Source: Symsagittifera roscoffensis
Lineage: Eukaryota; Xenacoelomorpha; Acoela; Convolutidae
Length of the DNA stretch: 64,000 nucleotides
Direction: 5' to 3'
Assembly: GCF_963678635.1 (NCBI RefSeq)
Contig: NC_087070.1
Span: forward strand, 26,526,357 to 26,590,356
The notes under the pieces were generated by a model that did no database searches, was not told the origin of the DNA, and was given only the letters and a program-made list of their open reading frames with translations. Shown here piece after piece: positions 1-9,452 of this stretch; the first letter of the stretch is position 1; every line of letters begins with the position of its first letter. A program made the position numbers and the translations under genes.

Positions 1-1842
1 AGGAATCTTACTCAACAAGATATCCAGACACCATCACACTTCATAAATGAAGAAATTGTACACACAACAACTACACAACAAAGTATTTCACCAATACGCC
101 CAAATTTAACAACACCAAGAAATACAAATCCTTCACAAACACAGGTAACCTTACAATCAACCGTTAAACCTTCGGTTGCCCCTAAATATTCACATATGGA
201 TTACCAAACATACAGACCCATGACAATACCATCAAAAACACGCAAAACATTCACTAGAAACAACTTTGCAGACCATAATTATAATTATACACATCCATCA
301 AAAACATATAACCAACCACAAAGAAATTTTAACCAATATACAAGATCTCGAAATTGGGATAACCCAATGACCCAACATAATTCAATAAATTTCCAAACAA
401 ATCCTCCACAGGATCACAGTGAAAATTACCCATTTTTTCAACAAAATAAAAATAAAAAACAGACATCTTATCAAATGGATTATTTATCCTCAGATGATGA
501 TTTCTTACAACCAGATATATTTGCACCAAATACTCAAGAATATTGTAGACAAGGAATACAGAGAACACGTACAAATCATAGAAATTTTTCTCCACAACCA
601 ATAGATGCACAACATCAACAACCAATTCAACAACAAAATCTAATTAATACACAATCTTTTCAACCAATTCAACAACAAAATCCAATGACTGCACACTCGT
701 ATCAAGCATCACAAATGCAAAATGAAATACCACTCCCATATTATCTCCAACAACATGAAATAACAAGAAACAAACTTTCAAATTTTTCTCAAATGCCAAA
801 TGCAGCAGAATCATTACAAATGACAATGAATCCATACCTTATGGGTGGATCATCAATAACATCAAACAAACCTTTAATGGTTTTCACAGGAACAGACCCT
901 GAATACTCTGTAGAAGATTATTTAAATGCAGTAACAGCAAACCTGATTTTAAATATTGGACCTGAACCAATTAATACGCCACTACATCAAAATTGGATAC
1001 ATCGACGCACAGCGTTAATACAAACAACCTTAGATGGCGCAGCCCAAAAATGGTTTTCAGTACTACCTCTAGAAATAAAATCAAACTGGAAAAGGTTTAC
1101 ACAGGAATTTTCAAAAATGTTTGACTCCGAAAGAAACAAACAACAACAAAGAGTTTTATGTAATGAAATTCGCAGATTACCAAACGAAACCATCAAGCAA
1201 ATAGCAGTACGAATCGAAACACTAGTTCGAAAAGCATATTCATTAAATACACACGACTATAAAAACACAAAGATGACAGAAATCTTAATGATGACCTTAA
1301 CACCACAATTAAGGAAAATAGCAATAAAAAAGAGAGCATCCCATCCTTCTTCAATTCGAGAACCCGATTTAGATTTTCGAAAACTAGTAGACAAATTAGA
1401 ACAAGCAGAAATCACGATGAAACTAGAAGAAACGGAAAATCTGAAATTACAATACGTTAACAGAATTGAAACGACTCCCACTAATATTAATAATATACAG
1501 GAATCAGAGACAGACCTCGTTGAAAAAATCACAGAAATACTCAATATTTACGAAAAGAACCCAAACTTTAAAGGCAAACCATCTTTCAAAAAATGGTGTA
1601 ATTATTGCCGACGATACGGACATAGTATTTCCGAATGTAGACAAAAACAGCAAGACAATCAAAATAAACCTCAAAAATATAAAGAACCAAATAAATCATT
1701 CTATCAATACATGAAAAAAGATCAAAATCTACCGAACAAAACAGTCTACAGCAACAACAGTTCAGGAAAACCACTCCCGAACAATACAAATTATACAAGA
1801 AATCAATCACCATATAACTCAAGTTATAGAGGAAGATCATGA
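1..1842 (+). CDS. gag: Gag polyprotein, 5' partial
   Basis: Gag builds the capsid of the retroelement particle and binds its RNA. The frame is open from the first base of the window, so the ATG at 196 is probably internal and the true start lies upstream. The first ~270 residues after that ATG are rich in Gln, Asn, Pro and Thr and look disordered. Roughly residues 230-420 look like a retrotransposon capsid domain, with a conserved-looking stretch around DGAAQKWFSVLP and many basic residues. A single CCHC zinc knuckle follows (C-x2-C-x4-H-x4-C; Cys codons at 1597, 1606 and 1636, His at 1621). The frame stops at TGA 1840-1842 in the middle of an Asn/Arg/Ser/Tyr-rich tail that simply continues after the stop. 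The capsid call rests on position and pattern; the knuckle is seen directly. Confidence 0.85.
   Translation, partial: RNLTQQDIQTPSHFINEEIVHTTTTQQSISPIRPNLTTPRNTNPSQTQVTLQSTVKPSVAPKYSHMDYQTYRPMTIPSKTRKTFTRNNFADHNYNYTHPSKTYNQPQRNFNQYTRSRNWDNPMTQHNSINFQTNPPQDHSENYPFFQQNKNKKQTSYQMDYLSSDDDFLQPDIFAPNTQEYCRQGIQRTRTNHRNFSPQPIDAQHQQPIQQQNLINTQSFQPIQQQNPMTAHSYQASQMQNEIPLPYYLQQHEITRNKLSNFSQMPNAAESLQMTMNPYLMGGSSITSNKPLMVFTGTDPEYSVEDYLNAVTANLILNIGPEPINTPLHQNWIHRRTALIQTTLDGAAQKWFSVLPLEIKSNWKRFTQEFSKMFDSERNKQQQRVLCNEIRRLPNETIKQIAVRIETLVRKAYSLNTHDYKNTKMTEILMMTLTPQLRKIAIKKRASHPSSIREPDLDFRKLVDKLEQAEITMKLEETENLKLQYVNRIETTPTNINNIQESETDLVEKITEILNIYEKNPNFKGKPSFKKWCNYCRRYGHSISECRQKQQDNQNKPQKYKEPNKSFYQYMKKDQNLPNKTVYSNNSSGKPLPNNTNYTRNQSPYNSSYRGRS
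1840..1842 (+). other. In-frame TGA separating gag from pol
   Basis: This is the only stop between the gag frame and the end of pol; the frame is identical on both sides. The codons on either side encode the same Asn/Arg/Ser/Tyr-rich low-complexity tail, so the stop interrupts one domain. Either the ribosome reads through it, as some gammaretroviruses do at their gag stop, or it is a recent CGA-to-TGA change in a once single Gag-Pol frame. The sequence alone cannot decide. Confidence 0.8.
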
Positions 1843-4800
1843 GAACGAAGAAACACGAATAATTCATCACAAAATCACTACAATAGACCAAATAGTCGAA
1901 ATAACTACTCCAGATCACATTCAAATACACAACGATTTGTTTCTAGATCTAATTCCCAATCAAGAAATAACTACTATCCAAACAACCAATCACGAAATTC
2001 ATCATACAATAGGAATAGAAACTACTCCTATAATCGAAATAGAAGTTATTCAAACAACCGAAACCAGAATTACCCGAACAATCAATCAAGGAATAACTCA
2101 TATAATAGATCGAACTATAACAGACCAAACAATAATTACCAAAACAGATCGCGAAATAATTCACAAAATCGACACTCAAGTTATAATAATCGTTATAGAA
2201 ATTATTCCCAATCACCACACCGGAATAATAATAACTATAATAATTCTAATAATCGCCACAGAAGTAGTACACCTAAACATCAAAGACAAATCAATCAAGT
2301 ACAATCTAATCCAGAAACAACATCAGACCCTCCAGGTATTGATGACACAGTAACTGATACGTTACAACTCAATCAAATAAACTGTACATCATCAGATTCA
2401 GAAAGTGATACAGAAAACACTCTTTCTATCAATATGATAAAAGTCGAAAATGACTATGAATCTGTCATATATGAACAACCCTTTTCATCACACATATATG
2501 AAAATCAATCAGAATTTCTTCAAAATTATTACACTACACCCATAAATTCCACACCAACGACGCAAGAAACAAATGAGATTAACACTACAAATCAAACCAA
2601 TAAAAATACCAAAACAAAATGCTTGAATACAAACCACATTTATCAAAATATACAAAAAGAACAACCCAAAGAAAAAATTTGGACAATACCATTTCTCTTA
2701 GAAAGCCCAAGAAATAAAGAATTTCAACCACCAGACCTTGAAATAGATTTTTTAATTGATTCAGGAGCAGAATCAAACATAATAAACATCCCCACATGGA
2801 ATGAAATAAAAACTTTACACCCAAAGCTAACACCTCTTGAAACCTCCAGTAAGTTAGCAACAGCACAAGGATCAACATTGATAAACTACGGAAAAATCCA
2901 ATTATTTCTCCTCCCCACCAGAACAATGGAGCAAAGCAAAATTTTAAATAAGCCATTTAAACAAATATTCCATATCACTGACATTAAATATAATATCATT
3001 GGAATACCATTTATTTCGAAGTATATACCAACAATTAACATACTAAATAGTAAAATATTAATCAAAGATAAATATACAAAAACAAAAGAAACATCCTTAA
3101 CATTTTTTCAAAGATTAAATAAACAACCACCAATCTTTTCAAAATTCTACCCGATATTTAACCAACAAAGAAAACACCTAAAACCACTATCAGGAAATAT
3201 CTATAATTTTTCAATCAAACAAGTTCACCAATATGATAAAGAACAAAACAAACAAAAATTTTATATGTCAGAATTTGAATTCAAACCTATTCACAAATTT
3301 TTCAAAATCACAATCTCATCCATAAAATATTTGAAAAATTCGAATTCCGATATCATTTCCTTACATGTCTATAACAACACACCTTACCAAGTAACATTAC
3401 CTTTAGGACTTTTAGGATATTGTGAAACCAACGCTACAATATCACCAATACACGAAAAAGCCTATCGCGTAAATAATATACTCCAATTACTAGATATTTG
3501 CCAATCTACAATTCTTAATGAAGAATTATCTATAAATAATATAATAAGTAACGAAAACAGAAATACGGATTATTTCACAAAAACTCCATATTTCAAACCT
3601 ACATTCAACATAAGTAACTACACAGAGGACCAACAAAAATTTTTAACAATGTTTAATTTCCAACATTCACAAATAACACAAGACGAATTCGAAAAATTAG
3701 CCAAACAGCTAATTAAATATTCATCAGTCTATGCAACATCAAAATTCGATGTTGGAAAAATCAGTTCATCACTACATCTCCCGTTAAAACCAGACGCAGT
3801 TTTCAAAAAACAGAGAGCAAGTAAAGTACCAATTCACTTACATGATAAAGTGAACAGATTACTCGACATTTTAGAACAATACAACATTATATCACCAGTA
3901 AACAAAGAGGAACAACCAAAAGGCAACACATTTATCAACCCTGTTATCATTCTAGCCAAAGGAGAATCATTAAAAATTGTTCTCGATGCTAGATACCTCA
4001 ACTCACTCATAGATGAATCAAAGTGTAATTGGCCCATTGAACCAATACAAGTTATTTTAACAAAAATAAACGGAAAATACTTTACCACCGCCGATATGAA
4101 TAGTGCATATAATCAAATGCCATTAGATGAACAATCACGACGCTTAACACAATTTGTTATTGGAAATCAACAATACGAATTCAACCGCTTATTCTATGGA
4201 ATATCCATAGGACCAGCACAATTTTCAGCTTTTATGAGCAAAATTTTTCGACCACTAATACTCAAGAAAAATGCAATCACCTATTTAGACGATGTTTTTA
4301 TGCAATCACAAACAAAAGAGGAAATGTTCAATGTTTTAGAACAATATCACCAAATACTTCAGAACGAAAATCTGAAGGCCGCCCCCGATAAATCACACTT
4401 CTTTTTGACAAAAGTTAAATTCTTAGGGAATAATATAGAAAGAAAAACAATCACTCCATTGAAATCACGTATAGACGCTATTCAAAAACTCCAACCACCA
4501 ACAAATAAAAAGAAAATCCAAGAATTCCTTGGAATGTTAAACTTTTTAAGCAAATATGTTTATAAAATGCAATTATATCTACGACCATTCTATAACATAC
4601 TTAGACAACAAAATAATTTTGAATGGAATATAGAACATCAAGCACGATTTGAAGAAATTAAAAAACTTCTAACTGAACAAATTTCAAACACAATACCAGA
4701 TTCAAATCAACCATTTTATGCAATGTGCGATGATTCGAACTTTGGCATCGGTGCAGCACTATTACAATCACATAATGGTACAAATAAAATGAACCTCATA

Positions 4801-7296
4801 TCAGCAAATTCTCGATTATTCACTCAAGCAGAGCTACGACTCTCAACTCTAATGAGAGAATGTACAGCCATAATATATACACTGACAGAATATGAATTTC
4901 TGATACTTGGATCAAAACATCCAACAGTTCTATTCACAGACCATAAACCAATCATCTTTCTCTTTACACAAAAATCTAACCCAAACCACCGAGTTTACAG
5001 ATTTCAACTAATTCTAATGAAATTTCCAAACTTACATATAGTTTGGACTGCAGGAAAAAATCTTGCATTACCAGACACCTTAAGTCGAAATACACCACCT
5101 GAATTACTTACACGAAAAACAACAGTTGAAATACCCAAAAACATAAAATTCTACCTTGCAGAAAACGAAACATCACCCCGATTGGAATGCAAATATGCAG
5201 TAAAAACTGATATTGAACAATCACAAATAAATAATTTACAACATTTCCCACTTTATTTAGATTGTCAAAATAATCATTATGAAGTTGATCTACTTGGAAC
5301 ATCAACTTTCAAACCAATCCCATATTCTCAATGGATAAAAAATAACACCCAACAAAAACGAACAAAACAACACCCGCCTAAGAAAGACCATTTTCCACTA
5401 ATTGAAAAAGAAAATTTAACTGATAAAATAAATTTATCAGGACCACAAACAAATGATTCAAAATACACAATAAATCAAGTTTTTGACCTCCACGACCCAC
5501 TTGATACAATACCCTTATCTAAATTCGAAATTGAAAACATTTTTCTCCCTCCAACAGAAACAATTACAATTTCAACACTGAAACAATATCAAAATCTTGA
5601 CCCGATAATTAGACAACTAAAATCATGGCACAAATATAAAACTAAACCTGTCAAGGCAGATTCAACCATTCTAGGAAACAAAACACTCCTCCGATACTTT
5701 CGCAAATTTAACAACACAACAATTAACGAAAATACAGACCTTTTAGAGTATAACCTGAATGAATCTACAGTTCCCTGTCTCCCTTTAAGTATGATTCTTA
5801 TAGCTTTTAATATTTCACATACGCAAAATATTAAAGGACATTCTGGATCAGAAAAAACATATTCAAATTTTATACAAAATTTTTACTTCCCAAATGCACC
5901 AATTTGGATAAAAGTACTATGCAATGACTGTATAGTATGTCAACTAAATAAATCTTACCCAAATCAAAAACAAATAGCACAAAAACAAGATTTTAAAGGA
6001 CAAAGCTTGTACTTTAACCATCGTATCTCATTTGATACCAAAGGACCAATTTCACCCTCATCCGAAGGAAACTCCTACATTATGGTAATTGTTGACGCAT
6101 TTACACATTATGTAGCACTTAACCCAGTACCACATTGTAACGCTTATTACGCTTACACAACACTCTATGAACACTGGATAGCAAAATTCGGACTACCAGA
6201 AATTTTAGTTACAGACAACGGTACAGAATTCATAAATAATGAAATTATCACACTATGTCATTTATATAACATTAAACACAAACCACGTACATCTCATGCA
6301 CCTTGGACAAACGGCTTAGTCGAAGGTATGAACCGTTCATTACAAGAATATCTTAGATGTATCATCAACGGAAATGATACAAAATATACCGAATGGTCAG
6401 CAGATGTAAAATTATTTCCCTTAGCGTATAATTCACAAATTACGACAACTTTAGGAATATCACCATACGAAATGGTTTTTAACCAAAAGCCACGCAAACC
6501 AATAATGTTTACAGCAAATTCTCATAAAAACGCACAAGGTTATTGTCAACCAAATAAAGACTCAATTTGTTATAACCTACCTTTACATACACACGATGAA
6601 GATCATTTTCATCACCCACAAATTCTTAAACTAGCCTCCGGTACACACACCGAATGGATTCTAAATAGAGATAAAAAACACAATGAAATTTATCAAAAAA
6701 TAACAAAAAAGTTATTACAAAGACAAAACATTAATGAACAAATCAATTCACGTTTTACACCAGCCTCCGAATTAAAAATTGGAACATTTGTTTTAATACC
6801 TAATTTTAATACTCAAAAAGGAATTTCTAAAAAATTACAACCCCTTCGAAAAGGACCATACCAAATAATTGCAAAACCCACTGATGTCACATATAAAATT
6901 ACCGACTCAAACAAAAAAGAAATCGTTCAACATCGAAACAACCTATTACCTTATTACCCAAAAGAATACGCACTCCGCGAATTAACTCAATTATATTCTT
7001 TCACAGGATTAAAAATCATTCAAAATGAACCACATCTGAAAAACACAGAACAAAATGATAACCCCACCGAAAATCAAAACACAAAACCAACCGCCACCAA
7101 AAACAATACACAAAACCATAAAGAATCCTCAAAACAAAGAAAAAATAGAAAAATGACCGAACAAATAATACCCCAAGAACAAATCGACAAATCAGAAAAT
7201 AGAAAAACAACAAGACTCCGAAATCAACCACGTAAAAACTATAAAATATTCATCCCCCAATCTAAAATTTTAAAGAAAGTGGAATTTCAAAAGTAA
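1843..7296 (+). CDS. pol: Pol polyprotein: protease, RT, RNase H, integrase
   Basis: The frame is open from 1843 and its first ATG is at 2434; residues below count from that ATG. An aspartic protease motif LIDSGAES has its Asp at 109. Reverse transcriptase covers roughly 430-690, with FTTADMNSAYNQ upstream and the YLDD catalytic motif at 617-620. RNase H begins near 760 (MCDDSNFGIGAALLQ) and runs through TDHKP to LPDTLSR. Integrase has an HHCC zinc domain, then Asp 1201, Asp 1261 and Glu 1297, the D,D(35)E spacing. A GPY-like motif (KGPYQII, ~1473) follows, and then a charged tail ending with an RLRNQPRKNYK motif that is retained in the relic copies. All catalytic residues I looked for are present. 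The protein makes cDNA in the particle and inserts it into the genome. It shares the gag frame apart from one TGA. About 600 bases of Asn/Arg-rich linker precede the protease. Confidence 0.95.
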   Translation, partial: ERRNTNNSSQNHYNRPNSRNNYSRSHSNTQRFVSRSNSQSRNNYYPNNQSRNSSYNRNRNYSYNRNRSYSNNRNQNYPNNQSRNNSYNRSNYNRPNNNYQNRSRNNSQNRHSSYNNRYRNYSQSPHRNNNNYNNSNNRHRSSTPKHQRQINQVQSNPETTSDPPGIDDTVTDTLQLNQINCTSSDSESDTENTLSINMIKVENDYESVIYEQPFSSHIYENQSEFLQNYYTTPINSTPTTQETNEINTTNQTNKNTKTKCLNTNHIYQNIQKEQPKEKIWTIPFLLESPRNKEFQPPDLEIDFLIDSGAESNIINIPTWNEIKTLHPKLTPLETSSKLATAQGSTLINYGKIQLFLLPTRTMEQSKILNKPFKQIFHITDIKYNIIGIPFISKYIPTINILNSKILIKDKYTKTKETSLTFFQRLNKQPPIFSKFYPIFNQQRKHLKPLSGNIYNFSIKQVHQYDKEQNKQKFYMSEFEFKPIHKFFKITISSIKYLKNSNSDIISLHVYNNTPYQVTLPLGLLGYCETNATISPIHEKAYRVNNILQLLDICQSTILNEELSINNIISNENRNTDYFTKTPYFKPTFNISNYTEDQQKFLTMFNFQHSQITQDEFEKLAKQLIKYSSVYATSKFDVGKISSSLHLPLKPDAVFKKQRASKVPIHLHDKVNRLLDILEQYNIISPVNKEEQPKGNTFINPVIILAKGESLKIVLDARYLNSLIDESKCNWPIEPIQVILTKINGKYFTTADMNSAYNQMPLDEQSRRLTQFVIGNQQYEFNRLFYGISIGPAQFSAFMSKIFRPLILKKNAITYLDDVFMQSQTKEEMFNVLEQYHQILQNENLKAAPDKSHFFLTKVKFLGNNIERKTITPLKSRIDAIQKLQPPTNKKKIQEFLGMLNFLSKYVYKMQLYLRPFYNILRQQNNFEWNIEHQARFEEIKKLLTEQISNTIPDSNQPFYAMCDDSNFGIGAALLQSHNGTNKMNLISANSRLFTQAELRLSTLMRECTAIIYTLTEYEFLILGSKHPTVLFTDHKPIIFLFTQKSNPNHRVYRFQLILMKFPNLHIVWTAGKNLALPDTLSRNTPPELLTRKTTVEIPKNIKFYLAENETSPRLECKYAVKTDIEQSQINNLQHFPLYLDCQNNHYEVDLLGTSTFKPIPYSQWIKNNTQQKRTKQHPPKKDHFPLIEKENLTDKINLSGPQTNDSKYTINQVFDLHDPLDTIPLSKFEIENIFLPPTETITISTLKQYQNLDPIIRQLKSWHKYKTKPVKADSTILGNKTLLRYFRKFNNTTINENTDLLEYNLNESTVPCLPLSMILIAFNISHTQNIKGHSGSEKTYSNFIQNFYFPNAPIWIKVLCNDCIVCQLNKSYPNQKQIAQKQDFKGQSLYFNHRISFDTKGPISPSSEGNSYIMVIVDAFTHYVALNPVPHCNAYYAYTTLYEHWIAKFGLPEILVTDNGTEFINNEIITLCHLYNIKHKPRTSHAPWTNGLVEGMNRSLQEYLRCIINGNDTKYTEWSADVKLFPLAYNSQITTTLGISPYEMVFNQKPRKPIMFTANSHKNAQGYCQPNKDSICYNLPLHTHDEDHFHHPQILKLASGTHTEWILNRDKKHNEIYQKITKKLLQRQNINEQINSRFTPASELKIGTFVLIPNFNTQKGISKKLQPLRKGPYQIIAKPTDVTYKITDSNKKEIVQHRNNLLPYYPKEYALRELTQLYSFTGLKIIQNEPHLKNTEQNDNPTENQNTKPTATKNNTQNHKESSKQRKNRKMTEQIIPQEQIDKSENRKTTRLRNQPRKNYKIFIPQSKILKKVEFQK

Positions 7297-7894
7297 TTTT
7301 AACATTATACTTCACAATCTTGAAACCTCCGAAACATTTTTGATTTACATTTTTCAAAATAACATGCTGACAAGTACGCAATAATTCTAGTTCAAAATAG
7401 ACCAATAGGATTCATCCAATCCGTCACTTTCTCTAACTCAAACTAAGACCAATTAGACGAATCATATAGAACTCCAGGCACATCTATAACTATAACTTTA
7501 CGACCTCCAGGTCAAAAATAAGCAAACCACTCCAACTTGACAACTAAAATAAATATCACCATAATACCGTACCCCTCCCTTATCTAATAACCCAAAGATC
7601 AACAATATTTCCCCAACTCAGACCACAAATACCCCCAAAACAAATTTGTTAACTTAGCCTAAAGTAACAAAATGAACATTTTAATTAGCCTAAAGTATAA
7701 AAATCTCACCATACCCCGGATCATTTGACAAACAAAAATAAAGAAAAAGACGACCTCCCAATCACCATGAAAATTGCCCCCAACAATTTTTTACAAAACT
7801 CAACCCACTTGTCAAAAAACTAATAAATAATCCGACCACACTTGAAAATTGCCCCAAACAACAAAAAATATTCGATCACGAAGCCATTTCTTAA
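7297..7894 (+). other. Spacer after pol, no gene seen
   Basis: A/C-rich sequence with stops in all forward frames and no recognisable motif. It probably forms part of the untranslated or intronic segment upstream of the env-side mRNAs. The short phrase TTAGCCTAAAGTA recurs at about 7,654 and 7,684. Confidence 0.4.
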
Positions 7895-8110
7895 ATGCTC
7901 TTCTATCAAACAGTCACTAAAATTATCACAAACCTCAAACAATTTTTTACGATACTTGAAACTTTCATAATATTTCTTTTTGATATCCTTGAATCTTTTC
8001 TAATACTCTTAACCATTTTTTGTAATATTTTTTTAATTTTCTACACTATATTCGAACTATTTCTCCAACTTTCAAAAACCCTTGATTATATCCACAGGTA
8101 CGATTTATAA
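7895..8110 (+). CDS. Small Phe/Ile/Leu-rich hydrophobic frame
   Basis: This is a 71-codon frame dominated by Phe, Ile, Leu and Thr, beginning MLFYQ, with one or two stretches long enough to cross a membrane. I do not recognise it. Its interest is positional: dead copies of the element keep a comparable Phe-rich frame at the same place after pol, at 56,557-56,784 (+) and 62,815-62,970 (-). Those two begin MLTFQ and share FSNFSKF. It could be a small membrane accessory protein, or only the translation of a T-rich tract such as a polypyrimidine region ahead of a splice acceptor. A low-complexity explanation remains quite possible. Confidence 0.35.
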   Translation: MLFYQTVTKIITNLKQFFTILETFIIFLFDILESFLILLTIFCNIFLIFYTIFELFLQLSKTLDYIHRYDL

Positions 8111-8121
8111 AACTTGTCTAA

Positions 8122-8310
8122 ATGATACGAACTATTTTCAGTAGAACTGATATTTTTCTACTATTTGTAATTTTCATAACATTTCTATCATCCCTCATTT
8201 TGACTATATGCAAATGTATAAAGAAAGCAATCATCACATTCGCTCTAGCAACAATCCCCCTAATTCTTTTCTTGGAAGAATATTATAATAAACATAAACC
8301 TTCCCACTAA
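8122..8310 (+). CDS. Small two-segment membrane-like frame
   Basis: A 62-codon frame with a hydrophobic segment at about residues 11-30 (DIFLLFVIFITFLSSLILTI) and a second at about 37-51, separated by a short basic stretch (CKCIKKA). It resembles a small hairpin membrane protein. It starts 11 bases after the previous short frame and ends 5 bases before the long ATG-less frame opens. Function unknown. I could not trace it clearly in the relic copies, so it may be chance in T-rich DNA. Confidence 0.3.
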   Translation: MIRTIFSRTDIFLLFVIFITFLSSLILTICKCIKKAIITFALATIPLILFLEEYYNKHKPSH

Positions 8311-8315
8311 AGTAA

Positions 8316-9452
8316 CAATTCAAAAATCCATCAAAAATTGCTACCCAACAGTCACAAAGTCAGTCTTCACCGACATCATCCCAAGATAACCAAACACCAC
8401 CTTCAATTACTCAAAATCCTCAAACATCTACACGAATTTCTTTTCAAGACAATCCATACACTTTTGAAGAACGACATGCTCGTTTATCAGAACCACTAGA
8501 ACCAGTTCAACGACAAGCACCTCTAAGCGAACCAACATATAACCTATACCCAACACTACCACAAGAACTAAGTAGAATAAGAAATCCTAGTCAAAACCAA
8601 AATACAGTCGAAATAAATAGACAAATTATACATCCTCGACGAAACAGAAATTTTCAAACTCCTCGAGTTCATTTTGATATACCTCAATCCCCATCACAAA
8701 ACACTCCAGAAAACCCCATTGGTATATTACCAGAAACCCCTACGCTTCTTTCACAACGTAGCACCTCAAGCCTACCATCAGATTACTTAGGTTCAACACC
8801 AACATCTGAACAAATACGTGAAAATCCCTTTAACCCCCCAAACCAGGCATCACGACTACCATATTGGACAACACATTCATTTACACAAGGTGAATTAAAT
8901 TTAGTCAATAATCCAATAGATATTTCTACGGATACAACAACATCCTCATCACTACCAGAAACATTATCACTACCATCGACACCATCAATAAGCCAGATTT
9001 CACCACCACCTTTTAACTTAAATTTTCCAAATAATCTCGACGCCAGATATCGAGAACAATCATCAATAAATATTCCTTTAAGACTAGATTGGAATACATT
9101 TACAGCACCTCCACCATTATTTGGACAACATCAAGAAAGTAACCGCCTTCATAACTGGGCACTTAATAGATTACAATATCACCAAGATATTCACAACGAT
9201 ATCCGTGATCACAATATTCAAATACTCCAACAAAACAGTTTACAATTAAAGTTTGAAATCACAGTTAAGTTAAATAATATTACCCAACATCCCTACCCAT
9301 TAAATCCACCTAACATAACAGCTAAATCACTACCACCACCGTTTATAACTACTGAAGTAATATACAAATACGACAGATATACCAAAAACACAATTGGTTA
9401 CATTACATTTTATAATCCATACTCAGGATTATCATACACATGTATATTCTAA
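8316..9452 (+). CDS. 378-codon frame with no ATG, between pol and env
   Basis: I read this frame codon by codon. It is bounded by TAA at 8313-8315 and TAA at 9450-9452, has no stop between them and contains no ATG at all. Codon choice and composition match gag. The product would be rich in Pro, Ser, Gln and Thr in its first two thirds, with a more structured C-terminal part (aromatic and Asn/His-containing, ending near SYTCIF). It overlaps the env ATG (9440) by 13 bases in another frame. Such a frame is most simply expressed as a 3' exon. A possible acceptor lies at 8361-8363 (CAG, phase 0), and a CAG/GTAACC donor lies in phase 0 in gag at 144/145; this pairing is a hypothesis. Relics of this region persist at 57,440-58,075 (+) and 58,745-59,075 (-). 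I do not recognise a domain. Confidence 0.6.
   Translation, partial: QFKNPSKIATQQSQSQSSPTSSQDNQTPPSITQNPQTSTRISFQDNPYTFEERHARLSEPLEPVQRQAPLSEPTYNLYPTLPQELSRIRNPSQNQNTVEINRQIIHPRRNRNFQTPRVHFDIPQSPSQNTPENPIGILPETPTLLSQRSTSSLPSDYLGSTPTSEQIRENPFNPPNQASRLPYWTTHSFTQGELNLVNNPIDISTDTTTSSSLPETLSLPSTPSISQISPPPFNLNFPNNLDARYREQSSINIPLRLDWNTFTAPPPLFGQHQESNRLHNWALNRLQYHQDIHNDIRDHNIQILQQNSLQLKFEITVKLNNITQHPYPLNPPNITAKSLPPPFITTEVIYKYDRYTKNTIGYITFYNPYSGLSYTCIF

Noticed and set aside
1937..2353. 138-codon Ile/Thr-rich forward frame with ATG
   Set aside because: It is a shifted reading of the Asn/Arg-rich gag-pol linker, which is open in the main frame. Its odd composition is what that shift produces.
2585..2956. 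123-codon frame on the - strand inside pol
   Set aside because: Antisense shadow of the protease region with Phe/Leu/Trp-rich composition typical of reversed A-rich coding.
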